From the NCBI GenBank assembly GCA_003524435.1, contig DQHP01000082.1, positions 1-14,998 on the forward strand: a stretch of DNA of 14,998 nt. The letters run 5' to 3'. Position numbers and translations under genes: made by a program. The notes under the pieces are model-generated. The model had not been told where the DNA came from. It saw only the letters and a program-made list of their open reading frames with translations, and did not search any database. Positions 6,672 to 14,254 of this stretch are shown here, piece after piece. Within the stretch, counting starts at the first letter, position 1. The number at the start of each line of letters is the position of its first letter. This DNA is from Microbacterium sp. Lineage in GTDB: Bacteria; Actinomycetota; Actinomycetes; Actinomycetales; Microbacteriaceae.

Positions 6672-8080
6672 GCGCCATCGAAATCGCGGCGTCTGTCGCC
6701 GGAGCCGCGTACATCGTTGCGGCACTGCTGTTCATCATGAGCCTTGCTGGCCTCAGCCGGCACGACTCCGCCCGTTCCGGTGTCGGTTACGGCATCGCCG
6801 GTATGGTCATCGCGCTGGTTGCGACGATCTGGGTGACATTCCAAGGTGCGTGGGGTCAGTCGCACGCGATCATCGGACTCGTCCTGTTGATCGTCGCGAT
6901 GGTCGTCGGTGCGGCCGTTGGCCTCTGGCGCGCACGCAAGGTCGAGATGACCGGGATGCCGGAACTCATCGCGCTGCTGCACAGCTTCGTAGGTCTGGCC
7001 GCCGTACTGGTCGGTTGGAATGGCCACCTTGCCGCCCCCGATTACACGGGTGCGCTGGCTGATATTCACCACGGTGAAGTGTTCATCGGCATCTTCATCG
7101 GTGGCGTGACGTTCACCGGCTCTATCGTGGCCTTCCTCAAGCTGTCGGGCCGTGTCTCGTCGAAGCCGTTGATGCTGCCGGGCAAGAACATCCTGAACCT
7201 CGGCGCGATCGTTGTGTTCATCGCGCTCACTGTCTTGTACGTAATGACCCCGGTGCTGTGGCTGCTCGTCGTCGTCACGCTCCTCTCGCTCGCCCTCGGT
7301 TGGCACCTGGTCGCCTCGATCGGTGGCGGCGACATGCCCGTTGTGGTCTCGATGCTCAACAGCTACTCGGGCTGGGCCGCGGCCGCCGCCGGTTTCTTGC
7401 TGAACAACGATCTGCTGATCGTGACGGGTGCGCTGGTGGGCTCCTCTGGTGCCTACCTGTCATTCATCATGTGCAAGGCGATGAACCGCTCGTTCATCTC
7501 GGTGATCGCCGGTGGCTTCGGCATTGCCGCGCCGAAGGGCGATGAGGTCGATCACGGTGAACACCGTGAGGTGGATGCTGAGACCGTTGCCGATATGCTC
7601 GCAGGCGCTTCGACTGTGGTGATCACTCCGGGTTACGGAATGGCTGTCGCTCAGGCGCAGTACCCCGTTGCTGAGTTGACGCAGAAGCTGCGTGATCGCG
7701 GAGTGGATGTGCGCTTCGGCATCCATCCGGTCGCTGGTCGTTTGCCAGGGCACATGAACGTGCTGCTGGCTGAGGCCAAGGTGCCGTACGACATCGTGCT
7801 GGAGATGGACGAAGTCAACGACGATCTGGCATCAACGGATGTCGTGCTCGTAATTGGCGCGAATGACACCGTAAACCCGGCCGCTGCAGAAGACCCGTCC
7901 AGCCCCATCGCCGGAATGCCGGTGCTGAAGGTCTGGGAAGCTGAGAACGTCGTCGTGTTCAAGCGTTCGATGGCCTCAGGTTATGCGGGCGTGCAGAACC
8001 CACTGTTCTTCCGCGACAACGCACAGATGCTGTTCGGCGATGCCAAGGAGCGCGTCGACGACATCCTGCGAGCGCTGTAA
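6668..8080 (+). CDS. pntB: Proton-translocating NAD(P)+ transhydrogenase, beta subunit
   Basis: This 470-aa partner of PntA carries most of the proton channel and the NADP(H) site. The first half (about 5-285) is a series of hydrophobic helices. His105 in LLHSFVGLAAVLVG matches the conserved membrane histidine of the family (His91 in the E. coli beta subunit). The C-terminal domain III is complete, with GYGMAVAQAQ (322-331), FGIHPVAGRLPGHMNVLLAEA (starting at 350), GANDTVNPAA (397-406) and KRSMASGYAGVQN (432-444). The length is normal and no key residue is missing. The start ATG overlaps the pntA stop (ATGA), and a strong stem-loop follows the stop codon, so pntAB is a two-gene transcript. 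Confidence 0.97.
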   Translation: MSAIEIAASVAGAAYIVAALLFIMSLAGLSRHDSARSGVGYGIAGMVIALVATIWVTFQGAWGQSHAIIGLVLLIVAMVVGAAVGLWRARKVEMTGMPELIALLHSFVGLAAVLVGWNGHLAAPDYTGALADIHHGEVFIGIFIGGVTFTGSIVAFLKLSGRVSSKPLMLPGKNILNLGAIVVFIALTVLYVMTPVLWLLVVVTLLSLALGWHLVASIGGGDMPVVVSMLNSYSGWAAAAAGFLLNNDLLIVTGALVGSSGAYLSFIMCKAMNRSFISVIAGGFGIAAPKGDEVDHGEHREVDAETVADMLAGASTVVITPGYGMAVAQAQYPVAELTQKLRDRGVDVRFGIHPVAGRLPGHMNVLLAEAKVPYDIVLEMDEVNDDLASTDVVLVIGANDTVNPAAAEDPSSPIAGMPVLKVWEAENVVVFKRSMASGYAGVQNPLFFRDNAQMLFGDAKERVDDILRAL

Positions 8081-8094
8081 GGCGGTCGGTCGAG

Positions 8095-8148
8095 AGCAAC
8101 GCTGGGCGTCGCAGTCAGCCGCAGGCGATCGTGCCGCCCAGCGTTGCT
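8095..8148 (+). terminator. Intrinsic terminator of pntAB, overlapping the lipoprotein coding end
   Basis: AGCAACGCTGGGCG (8095-8108) and CGCCCAGCGTTGCT (8135-8148) form a perfect 14-bp stem with a 26-base loop, followed on the plus strand by a TTTTGT run. It begins 14 bases after the pntB stop. The right arm lies inside the last codons of the convergent minus-strand lipoprotein gene. The stem could also slow transcription from that side, but no T-run follows there. Confidence 0.85.
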
Positions 8149-8549
8149 TTTGTATCTTCGCTGGCCGACTGGTGGCCATCGGGTGATTCCGTCACGAACC
8201 CCGGTAGCGCGTCGAACGTGATCGTGGAACCGGAGGCATCGAACTCCTCGGTCGAGATGAATCGGAACCCGTCGAACCACAGCGAGATCGTGTACGCGTC
8301 TCGGCCGTCGGTCGGGGCAGTCGCGAGGAAGACCTCGTCTCCGTCGCTGGTCGCGGAGTCGCTGACGATGACTCGGGTGACGCTGGACGTTTGGCACGAC
8401 AGATCAGTGAGTGCGATCTCTCCCGTGACCGAGTCGGAACCATCCGTGTACGTCACCGTCAGATCGGCTGTAGCGGTCGGCGCGCAGCCTGAGCACACGA
8501 GGGCGGCGGCTGCGAGCGCGACCAGCCCTGCGCGAGTACCGCGTCTCAT
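8115..8549 (-). CDS. Secreted lipoprotein, possibly LpqH-like
   Basis: This 144-aa protein starts with a basic tip (MRRGTR), a hydrophobic stretch (AGLVALAAAALV) and SGC at residues 20-22, so Cys22 is the likely lipidated residue. The residue at -3 is Cys, which makes the lipobox slightly non-standard. The mature part is a beta-rich domain with two further cysteines (Cys52 in LTDLSCQ and Cys143 in GTIACG), well placed for a disulfide. A VTGE..LTDLSC strand and a C-terminal strand ending in Cys resemble the mycobacterial 19-kDa antigen family (LpqH), but identity is low and this is only a suggestion. It lies on the outer face of the membrane if processed as predicted. No strong Shine-Dalgarno precedes the ATG. 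Its start overlaps the stop of a possible 22-codon upstream frame. Confidence 0.75.
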   Translation of the reverse strand: MRRGTRAGLVALAAAALVCSGCAPTATADLTVTYTDGSDSVTGEIALTDLSCQTSSVTRVIVSDSATSDGDEVFLATAPTDGRDAYTISLWFDGFRFISTEEFDASGSTITFDALPGFVTESPDGHQSASEDTKATLGGTIACG

Positions 8550-8614
8550 GAGTCCGATCCAGTCGCTGGCATGCCGAACGGGCCGGAGAGTCGTTCTCTA
8601 AGGGTGTGCGCCAT
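8546..8614 (-). CDS. Possible 22-codon upstream frame coupled to the lipoprotein gene
   Basis: The frame reads MAHTLRERLSGPFGMPATGS plus two residues. It is preceded by an acceptable Shine-Dalgarno (GAAGGA, 4 bases before the ATG), and its TGA overlaps the lipoprotein ATG as ATGA. The lipoprotein lacks a clear ribosome site of its own, so the small frame could deliver ribosomes by termination-reinitiation. It may equally be chance. The peptide resembles no family I know. Confidence 0.22.
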   Translation of the reverse strand: MAHTLRERLSGPFGMPATGSDS

Positions 8615-8711
8615 CTCGTCCTTCTCTTCCAGGTGAGCATAATCCATCCCGCCTGCATACCGTTTCATTGCTTTTTTCGGGTGGCAATTCATCTGCTGTT
8701 CAGCGGAACTC

Positions 8712-8740
8712 TTCCCGGGTTTAGTTCTGCGTGGTACTGT
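8712..8740 (+). promoter_or_regulatory. Weak candidate promoter of the GH92 gene
   Basis: TTCCCG (8712-8717), a 17-base spacer and TACTGT (8735-8740) make a poor but correctly spaced promoter, with a predicted start of transcription near 8747. A TGACA-N4-TGTCA repeat follows directly. The rest of the 8550-8806 gap shows no other feature I can support. Confidence 0.28.
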
Positions 8741-8751
8741 CCCCAAAGGCA

Positions 8752-8765
8752 TGACAACGCTGTCA
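8752..8765. promoter_or_regulatory. Inverted repeat TGACA-N4-TGTCA, possible operator
   Basis: TGACA (8752-8756) and TGTCA (8761-8765) are perfect 5-bp arms around 4 bases. The site lies between the candidate promoter and the start of the GH92 gene, where a sugar-responsive repressor could bind. No regulator gene is next to it, so its protein partner is unknown. Confidence 0.35.
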
Positions 8766-8806
8766 GCCCCCTTGCCCACCCACCATTGACGCTAGTGAGA
8801 ACGCCC

Positions 8807-11800
8807 GTGCCACTTCGTAACGCCCGAGCAATGACGTCCGCCGTGACCACCATGGCGGTGACTATCGCCCTGATCTCGGGCAGCGCCGTCTCCGCCCAGG
8901 GCGCGGTGCTGCCGGCCGCAGCAACAGCTGCCACACCGGTCACCGATGTGACCTCGCTGGTCGATCCCTTCGTCTCAACCGAAGACGATTTCGGACAGGA
9001 CCTTCCCGGCGCTCAGGCGCCGAACTCGCTCATCAAGATCAACCCGATGACGACACCGGACCGCTCTCACAGCGGCTATGACTATGCCGAAGACCAGATC
9101 GCTGGGTTCACCCACACGAACCTCGACGGTGTTGGCGGCAGCGGTGGCGCCGGTGACCTGTTAATCGTGCCGACGTATACGGATTACAGCGAGCGCCCGA
9201 GCCGTGACTCCTACGCCAAGGACTATTCGCACGACGCCGAGGAGGCGTCTCCCGGCTACTACAGTGTTGATCTCGAGACCGAACAGGGCACGATTGTTGC
9301 CGAGGCGACCGCCGACACCCGCACCGGGCAGGACCGCTTCACCTTCTCAGAGGCAGGACAGGCGTCGATTGTCGTAGACATCGCCAACAACTTCACAAAC
9401 CGTCGCGGCGCCAGCCTCGAGGTAACCCCGCTGTCAGATGGCCGTGCCGCCCTCTCGGGCAATGTGGTCGGCTTCTTCAACGGCTATGAATACGAGCTGT
9501 TCTACTACGCCGAAACGAACGAGCCCACGACGGCGGTGCGCACCTGGGGTGGCAGCCAGGCGCTCAGCACGAGCACTCTGAACCGCGAAGGCACCGACAT
9601 CGGCGCGATCTTGGACTTCGATGTGGACGCGGGTGAGCAGGTCGGTCTGCGCGTGGCGATCTCGACCATCAGCGCCGACCAGGCGCGCGTTGACCTCGGC
9701 GCCGAGATGGCAGATCGCAGCTTTGACGAGGTGCGTGCCGACACCCTCGCTGACTGGGATGCCCTGCTCGGACGCGTCGCGATCTCGACTTCTGAGAAGA
9801 GCGACCCCGACGGTACGTTGAGCAAACTCTTCTACACACACCTCTATCGGATGCTGGCCTCGCCGGTGAATGCGACGAGCACGAGCGGCACGTACCGCGG
9901 TCTCGACGGCACGATCCGCAAGGCTGAGGGCTACACGCACTACGACGGCTGGGGCTTTTGGGACGACTTCCGAAAGTACGAAGCGATCGCGATTGCATAC
10001 CCCGACATCTACGCCGATATGGCGCAGTCGATTGTGAACCTGTTCGCCAGCTTCACAGCATCCGGAGCATCCAGACTCGGTAACCTCACCCACGCGGTTC
10101 CGACCGTGCGATTCGAGCGCGCCGCCGTCGTGATCGCGGACGCCATTGCGAAGGGCGCGCAGCTGGACGGGCTCGAAGAAGCGTGGGAGGGGCTGAAGAA
10201 AGAGTCCGCCGGACGCTACGCAGACGAAGACAACGTCGAACTCGGCTACATCGAGAACGAGGTCGACGAGACTCTCGGAACCGCCTATGACGACTGGGCG
10301 ATGTCAACGATCGCCGAGGCGATCGGGCACACCGATGAGGCTGCGGCCTACCTTGACCGCGCGACGAACTGGGTCAATGTCTTCAAACCCGACGCCGTGG
10401 AACTGCCCGACGGCACCCGCGTCGGCTTGAACACGCCCCGCCGCGCAGACGGCAGCTTCATGGACATCGACCCGGAGCGTTTCGAAGACGGCAACCTCTA
10501 CCAGGGCACGGCCTGGCAGTACCACTGGTACATGGCCCCCGACATGGGCGGCATGATCGAGCTGATGGGCGGCAAGGAGAACACCCTCAAAGCTCTCAGT
10601 TTCATGTTCGGTGAGCAGGCGCCCGATGACGGCAAGCGGATGCTGCACTCCAACGCGAACGAGATCGATCTGCAGTCGCCCTATCTGTTCAACTACGTGG
10701 GTGCTCCCTCGAAGACGCAGCACTGGGTGCGCAGTATCTATACGAAGGAAACCTGGAACCGCTACATCGGCACCGGTTCGACGAGCCATGCACCCTCGGG
10801 CAGCGGCGAGTTCACCCCGCCCGTGAAGAAGAAGGTGTACCAGCTTGACCCGCAGGGGTTCCTGCCCACGATGGACAACGACACCGGCACGATGTCGTCG
10901 ATGTTTGTTGCCGCGGGCCTCGGGCTCTTCCCCGTGCAGGCGGGGTCTGACGAATACCAGATCGGCAGCCCCTTCTTCGAGAAGACATCGATCACCTACC
11001 CCTCGGGCAAGACCTTCACGGTCTCTGCTGACGGTGTCTCTGCGGATTCGTATTACATCCAATCGGCGAGCTTGAACGGTGCATCGTTTGATCGCACGTG
11101 GGTTACCTACGACCAGATGATGGCCGGTGGCGAGCTTGCCTTCACGATGGGCGCCAGCCCGTCAGAGTGGGCTGCTGACAGCGTGGCACCGCCGTCGCTA
11201 AGCGACCGGGTGGACAGTTCGATCTATCAGCGCGATGCGGACATCACTCTCGACTCGCGTGAGTTCGTCGAGGCGAACAGCGGCGATGGCGCCATCGGTA
11301 ACACGCTGCAGCTGTCCCTCGCAGGTGGTGCTTTCTCGGGCGCTGACGGTGATGACCTCGCCGCATCTGGCGCGATCGAAGCCAGCGGTGTTCCTAGCGG
11401 GCTGACGCTCGCCGCGACCCGCGTCGATTCGACGACGGTGGAGCTCTCGCTCACCGGAAAGGCAGAATCATCTGGTCAGCTCGACAGCATCGATAACCTT
11501 CGGCTGACGCTGACGGATGCGGCGTTCGCGCAGCAGCCAGCGTCAGATCAACGCTCCTTCGATCTGAAGGTCACGTTCCTGGGTGCGACACTCAGCGCGG
11601 AGCGCCTCACGATGACGGCGGATGCTGCGGGCGTACTCGACGATTCGGTGACGTTGACTCTGAACGGCGCACGATTCGCCGGGGCAGAAGGCCGCGATCT
11701 TATTGCCGATGGCGATCTCGCCCTGCGCGGATTGCCCGCCGGACTCTCGGCACAGGCTGAGAAGATCGGGCCCAGCAGTATGGCGCTGCGGGTACACGGC

Positions 11801-14173
11801 ACTGTCGAGAACCTCACCGGCGGCACCTTCGCGCTGGCGTTCATGGATGCTGCGTTTGAAGGCGTAGCCGCATCGACAGTCGGCGGTGACGGCGTCGGAC
11901 TCAGTGCCTTCACCGTCGCGATCGACCAGCAGTGGCGCTCGCAACTGGCCGAGCTGTATGACGAGGTGAAGTACATCGTCAAGGGCGCATACGCGTCGGC
12001 GCCGTTCGCAGTATTCGACGCTGCACGCACGCAGACAGCTGAGCTGTTGGCTGATGAGGAAGCCACCGAGAAGCAACTGAAGACGGCGTACTACGCCCTG
12101 GAAACTGCGGTCGCTGACCTCGGAATCGCACAGTCTCCGTATCGCAAGATGCAGGCTGAAGCGAGTGATGACTGGTCTGGTGGGTCGCTGTCGAGAGAGT
12201 CGAGCACCGACGCCAGCGGCGTTTCGCTCGGCAACATCGGAGGCGTGAGCAACGGCAGTTGGATCTCGTTCGGCGACGTGAACTTCGACGACGCTGTACC
12301 CGAGAAGGTCACCGTCCGCTACGTCAACAACAGTGGTCGTTGCGCGGCTGACTCGCGGGTGCAGCTGCGCCTGGATGCGCCCGACGGGCCGCTGGTCGAC
12401 ACCGTGGCTCTGCCCGCAACCGGCAGCAACTGGAGCGCCTACGCCACGGCGGAGCACACGCTGAGCGACCCGTCGCTGTTGCAGGGGTCGCACACCCTGT
12501 ATCTCGTCTTCGAAGGCTCGACCACTGACAGTCGTCCGTGGATCGGCAACTTCGACTGGGTGCAGTTCGGTGGGGCAGACGATGGTGCTGCGCCGAGCGC
12601 CGCGCGTGTTGAGGCCGAGGGCTTCACCAGCAATAACGGCAACGGCCTCAAGGTCGAGTCGAGCACAGATGACACCGGCAGCCAGATCAAGAACGTCGGC
12701 GGCACGTGGGATGGCGGCGTTCTCACCTATGAGAATGTTGACCTGTCCGCTCGTGAGTTCAGCACGGCCTCGGTGCGGTACGCGAACAACTCCGGTCGCA
12801 CCGGTGCCAACGCGCGGGTCGAGATTCGCGTGGATGACGCAGACAGCGTGCCGATCGCAACCGTGCCGCTCCCGTCAACGGGCAACAGCTGGACTGCGTA
12901 CCGGACAATCACCGTGGGTCTGCCCGAGAACGTCACGGGCACACACACGCTGATCGTCACGATGCGGGCGGACACCGATGCGGGGCATCCGTACGTGTCG
13001 AACCTGGACTGGTTCGAGTTCGGCGGGGCAGACTTCGCAGCGCTGCGGGAGGGGATTGCGGCTGCCGAGGCTATCAAGGCTGATGGTGACTTGTACATCA
13101 CGGCCGACTTCACCGTCTTCGAGCGTGCACTGCACGATGCTCGCGTGACCGCGGCCGATCCGACTTCATCTCAGACAGATGTCGACGAGTCGCTGCGTGT
13201 GCTGCAAGCGGCGCAGGGACAGCTGGAATGGACCATCATCCGCGAACTCGCGGCTTTGGTCGTGACAGCCGAAGCGTTGGACACGAGCGATGCCAGCGAG
13301 AACACCGTTGCCGCGTTGAACGAAGCCATCGCCCAGGCGAAGGCGCTGCCCGCAGGGTCAACGCATGCCGAGTACACGTCTGCATATGAGGCGCTTAAGT
13401 CGGCGATTGAGCGGCTCGCGCCACCGACGGTGCCCGCGCAGCCCGCTCCGCCGCAGGCCGCACTGACCGGCCCTGCCGCCATCAGTGTGGCCTGGGATGC
13501 CGTGACCGATGATGGTGGTTCGAACGTGACGCAGTACGTCGTCGCTCTCCTCATCGACGCAGGTCCGGTCGCAACCGTGACCGTGGACGCTCCCCAGGCG
13601 ACGGCAGAGTTCACCGGACTCGCCGCCGGTACGACGTACACGGCGACGGTGACGGCGGTGAATGCGATTGGCTCCGGCGCAGCATCCGCTGAATCTGAGC
13701 CCGTCACGACGCAGGATGCTCCGGCGCCACCCGTCGGGGACGGAAATGACCTGCCAGACGACGCGCGCGATGCGATCGACATCGACATCGCCGATGGGAA
13801 GGTGACGGTCTCTGGACTCGAGCCGTCGGAGTGGCACTTCCTGTACGTGTACTCCGACCCGATCGAGCTGGGCTGGTTCCAGGCCGACGCTGACGGCACA
13901 CTGACCGCGGCCCTGCCGACGAATCTCGAGGCGGGAACGCACCGACTTGCCGTGCAGAACGCCGACGGCGAGCTGCTGGGTTGGACTGAGTTCGTCGTCG
14001 AGAGTCAGGACGACGTTCCGGCTCCTGGTGGCGACCACGGTGACGGCGCGGCTCCGGGTGAGGGCCTTCCTGGCACCGGTTCCGACGTTCCGATCGCGCT
14101 GTTCGTGCTCGCAGGGCTGCTGCTCGTGGGCGGGGCTGCCATGCTGATCATCCGGAGGCGACGTAGAGACTGA
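8807..14173 (+). CDS. Large secreted, wall-anchored GH92 family alpha-mannosidase with accessory domains
   Basis: The protein has about 1,788 aa and probably trims alpha-mannose-containing glycans at the cell surface. GTG 8807 is preferred because it gives a normal signal peptide (RNAR, hydrophobic TMAVTIALISGSAVSA, cleavage near residue 30); GTG 8795 and ATG 8831 are alternatives, and the frame is open back to 8606. GH92 covers about 47-790: VDPFVSTEDDFGQDLPGA, SGYDY, GFTHTN, FWDDFRKYE, AYDDWA, GTAWQYHWY. The likely acid is Glu619 (ANEIDLQSPYLFNY) and the base pair Asp690/Asp692 (DNDTGTMSS). After it come two similar beta repeats (832-907, 946-1017), a FIVAR-like helical stretch (1041-1104), two CBM6-like modules (about 1116-1256 and 1266-1408), two more FIVAR-like stretches (1410-1475, 1476-1540), FN3 (1543-1637), an unnamed beta domain (1652-1730), LPGTG (1754-1758), a membrane helix and RRRRRD. 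Sortase anchoring is therefore expected. Exact linkage specificity cannot be read from sequence. Confidence 0.93.
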   Translation: MPLRNARAMTSAVTTMAVTIALISGSAVSAQGAVLPAAATAATPVTDVTSLVDPFVSTEDDFGQDLPGAQAPNSLIKINPMTTPDRSHSGYDYAEDQIAGFTHTNLDGVGGSGGAGDLLIVPTYTDYSERPSRDSYAKDYSHDAEEASPGYYSVDLETEQGTIVAEATADTRTGQDRFTFSEAGQASIVVDIANNFTNRRGASLEVTPLSDGRAALSGNVVGFFNGYEYELFYYAETNEPTTAVRTWGGSQALSTSTLNREGTDIGAILDFDVDAGEQVGLRVAISTISADQARVDLGAEMADRSFDEVRADTLADWDALLGRVAISTSEKSDPDGTLSKLFYTHLYRMLASPVNATSTSGTYRGLDGTIRKAEGYTHYDGWGFWDDFRKYEAIAIAYPDIYADMAQSIVNLFASFTASGASRLGNLTHAVPTVRFERAAVVIADAIAKGAQLDGLEEAWEGLKKESAGRYADEDNVELGYIENEVDETLGTAYDDWAMSTIAEAIGHTDEAAAYLDRATNWVNVFKPDAVELPDGTRVGLNTPRRADGSFMDIDPERFEDGNLYQGTAWQYHWYMAPDMGGMIELMGGKENTLKALSFMFGEQAPDDGKRMLHSNANEIDLQSPYLFNYVGAPSKTQHWVRSIYTKETWNRYIGTGSTSHAPSGSGEFTPPVKKKVYQLDPQGFLPTMDNDTGTMSSMFVAAGLGLFPVQAGSDEYQIGSPFFEKTSITYPSGKTFTVSADGVSADSYYIQSASLNGASFDRTWVTYDQMMAGGELAFTMGASPSEWAADSVAPPSLSDRVDSSIYQRDADITLDSREFVEANSGDGAIGNTLQLSLAGGAFSGADGDDLAASGAIEASGVPSGLTLAATRVDSTTVELSLTGKAESSGQLDSIDNLRLTLTDAAFAQQPASDQRSFDLKVTFLGATLSAERLTMTADAAGVLDDSVTLTLNGARFAGAEGRDLIADGDLALRGLPAGLSAQAEKIGPSSMALRVHGTVENLTGGTFALAFMDAAFEGVAASTVGGDGVGLSAFTVAIDQQWRSQLAELYDEVKYIVKGAYASAPFAVFDAARTQTAELLADEEATEKQLKTAYYALETAVADLGIAQSPYRKMQAEASDDWSGGSLSRESSTDASGVSLGNIGGVSNGSWISFGDVNFDDAVPEKVTVRYVNNSGRCAADSRVQLRLDAPDGPLVDTVALPATGSNWSAYATAEHTLSDPSLLQGSHTLYLVFEGSTTDSRPWIGNFDWVQFGGADDGAAPSAARVEAEGFTSNNGNGLKVESSTDDTGSQIKNVGGTWDGGVLTYENVDLSAREFSTASVRYANNSGRTGANARVEIRVDDADSVPIATVPLPSTGNSWTAYRTITVGLPENVTGTHTLIVTMRADTDAGHPYVSNLDWFEFGGADFAALREGIAAAEAIKADGDLYITADFTVFERALHDARVTAADPTSSQTDVDESLRVLQAAQGQLEWTIIRELAALVVTAEALDTSDASENTVAALNEAIAQAKALPAGSTHAEYTSAYEALKSAIERLAPPTVPAQPAPPQAALTGPAAISVAWDAVTDDGGSNVTQYVVALLIDAGPVATVTVDAPQATAEFTGLAAGTTYTATVTAVNAIGSGAASAESEPVTTQDAPAPPVGDGNDLPDDARDAIDIDIADGKVTVSGLEPSEWHFLYVYSDPIELGWFQADADGTLTAALPTNLEAGTHRLAVQNADGELLGWTEFVVESQDDVPAPGGDHGDGAAPGEGLPGTGSDVPIALFVLAGLLLVGGAAMLIIRRRRRD

Positions 14174-14217
14174 TCGCGAGCGTCCGGTCCGCCGCCCCGT
14201 CGCGGCGCTCCCGATCT

Positions 14218-14251
14218 GCGGTGCTGCCGCAGCCGCCTGCGCCAGCACCGC
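14218..14251. terminator. Bidirectional terminator-like hairpin between convergent genes
   Basis: GCGGTGCTG (14218-14226) and CAGCACCGC (14243-14251) pair perfectly over 9 bp. The enclosed bases form a second 4-bp stem, GCAG/CTGC (14229-14232 with 14237-14240), with a 4-base loop. The structure sits between the GH92 stop and the stop of the minus-strand crotonase gene. There is no T-tract on either side. Confidence 0.5.
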
Positions 14252-14254
14252 CGT

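Noticed and set aside
6419..7306. Long minus-strand open frame opposite pntA/pntB
   Set aside because: Its highly charged, low-complexity translation is the mirror image of hydrophobic membrane-helix codons of the transhydrogenase.
5076..8080. Unusual redox module around pntAB
   Set aside because: Both subunits are full length with all signature motifs; apart from the linker repeat this is a standard transhydrogenase operon.
8606..8806. Extended N-terminus of the mannosidase from an upstream ATG
   Set aside because: The extra 67 residues are unlike a secretion signal, cover the candidate promoter and operator, and would put a normal signal peptide in the interior of the protein.
13358..14248. 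Long minus-strand open frame opposite the end of the mannosidase gene
   Set aside because: It is antisense to the FN3, beta-domain and sorting-signal region, with no recognisable domain or ribosome site.
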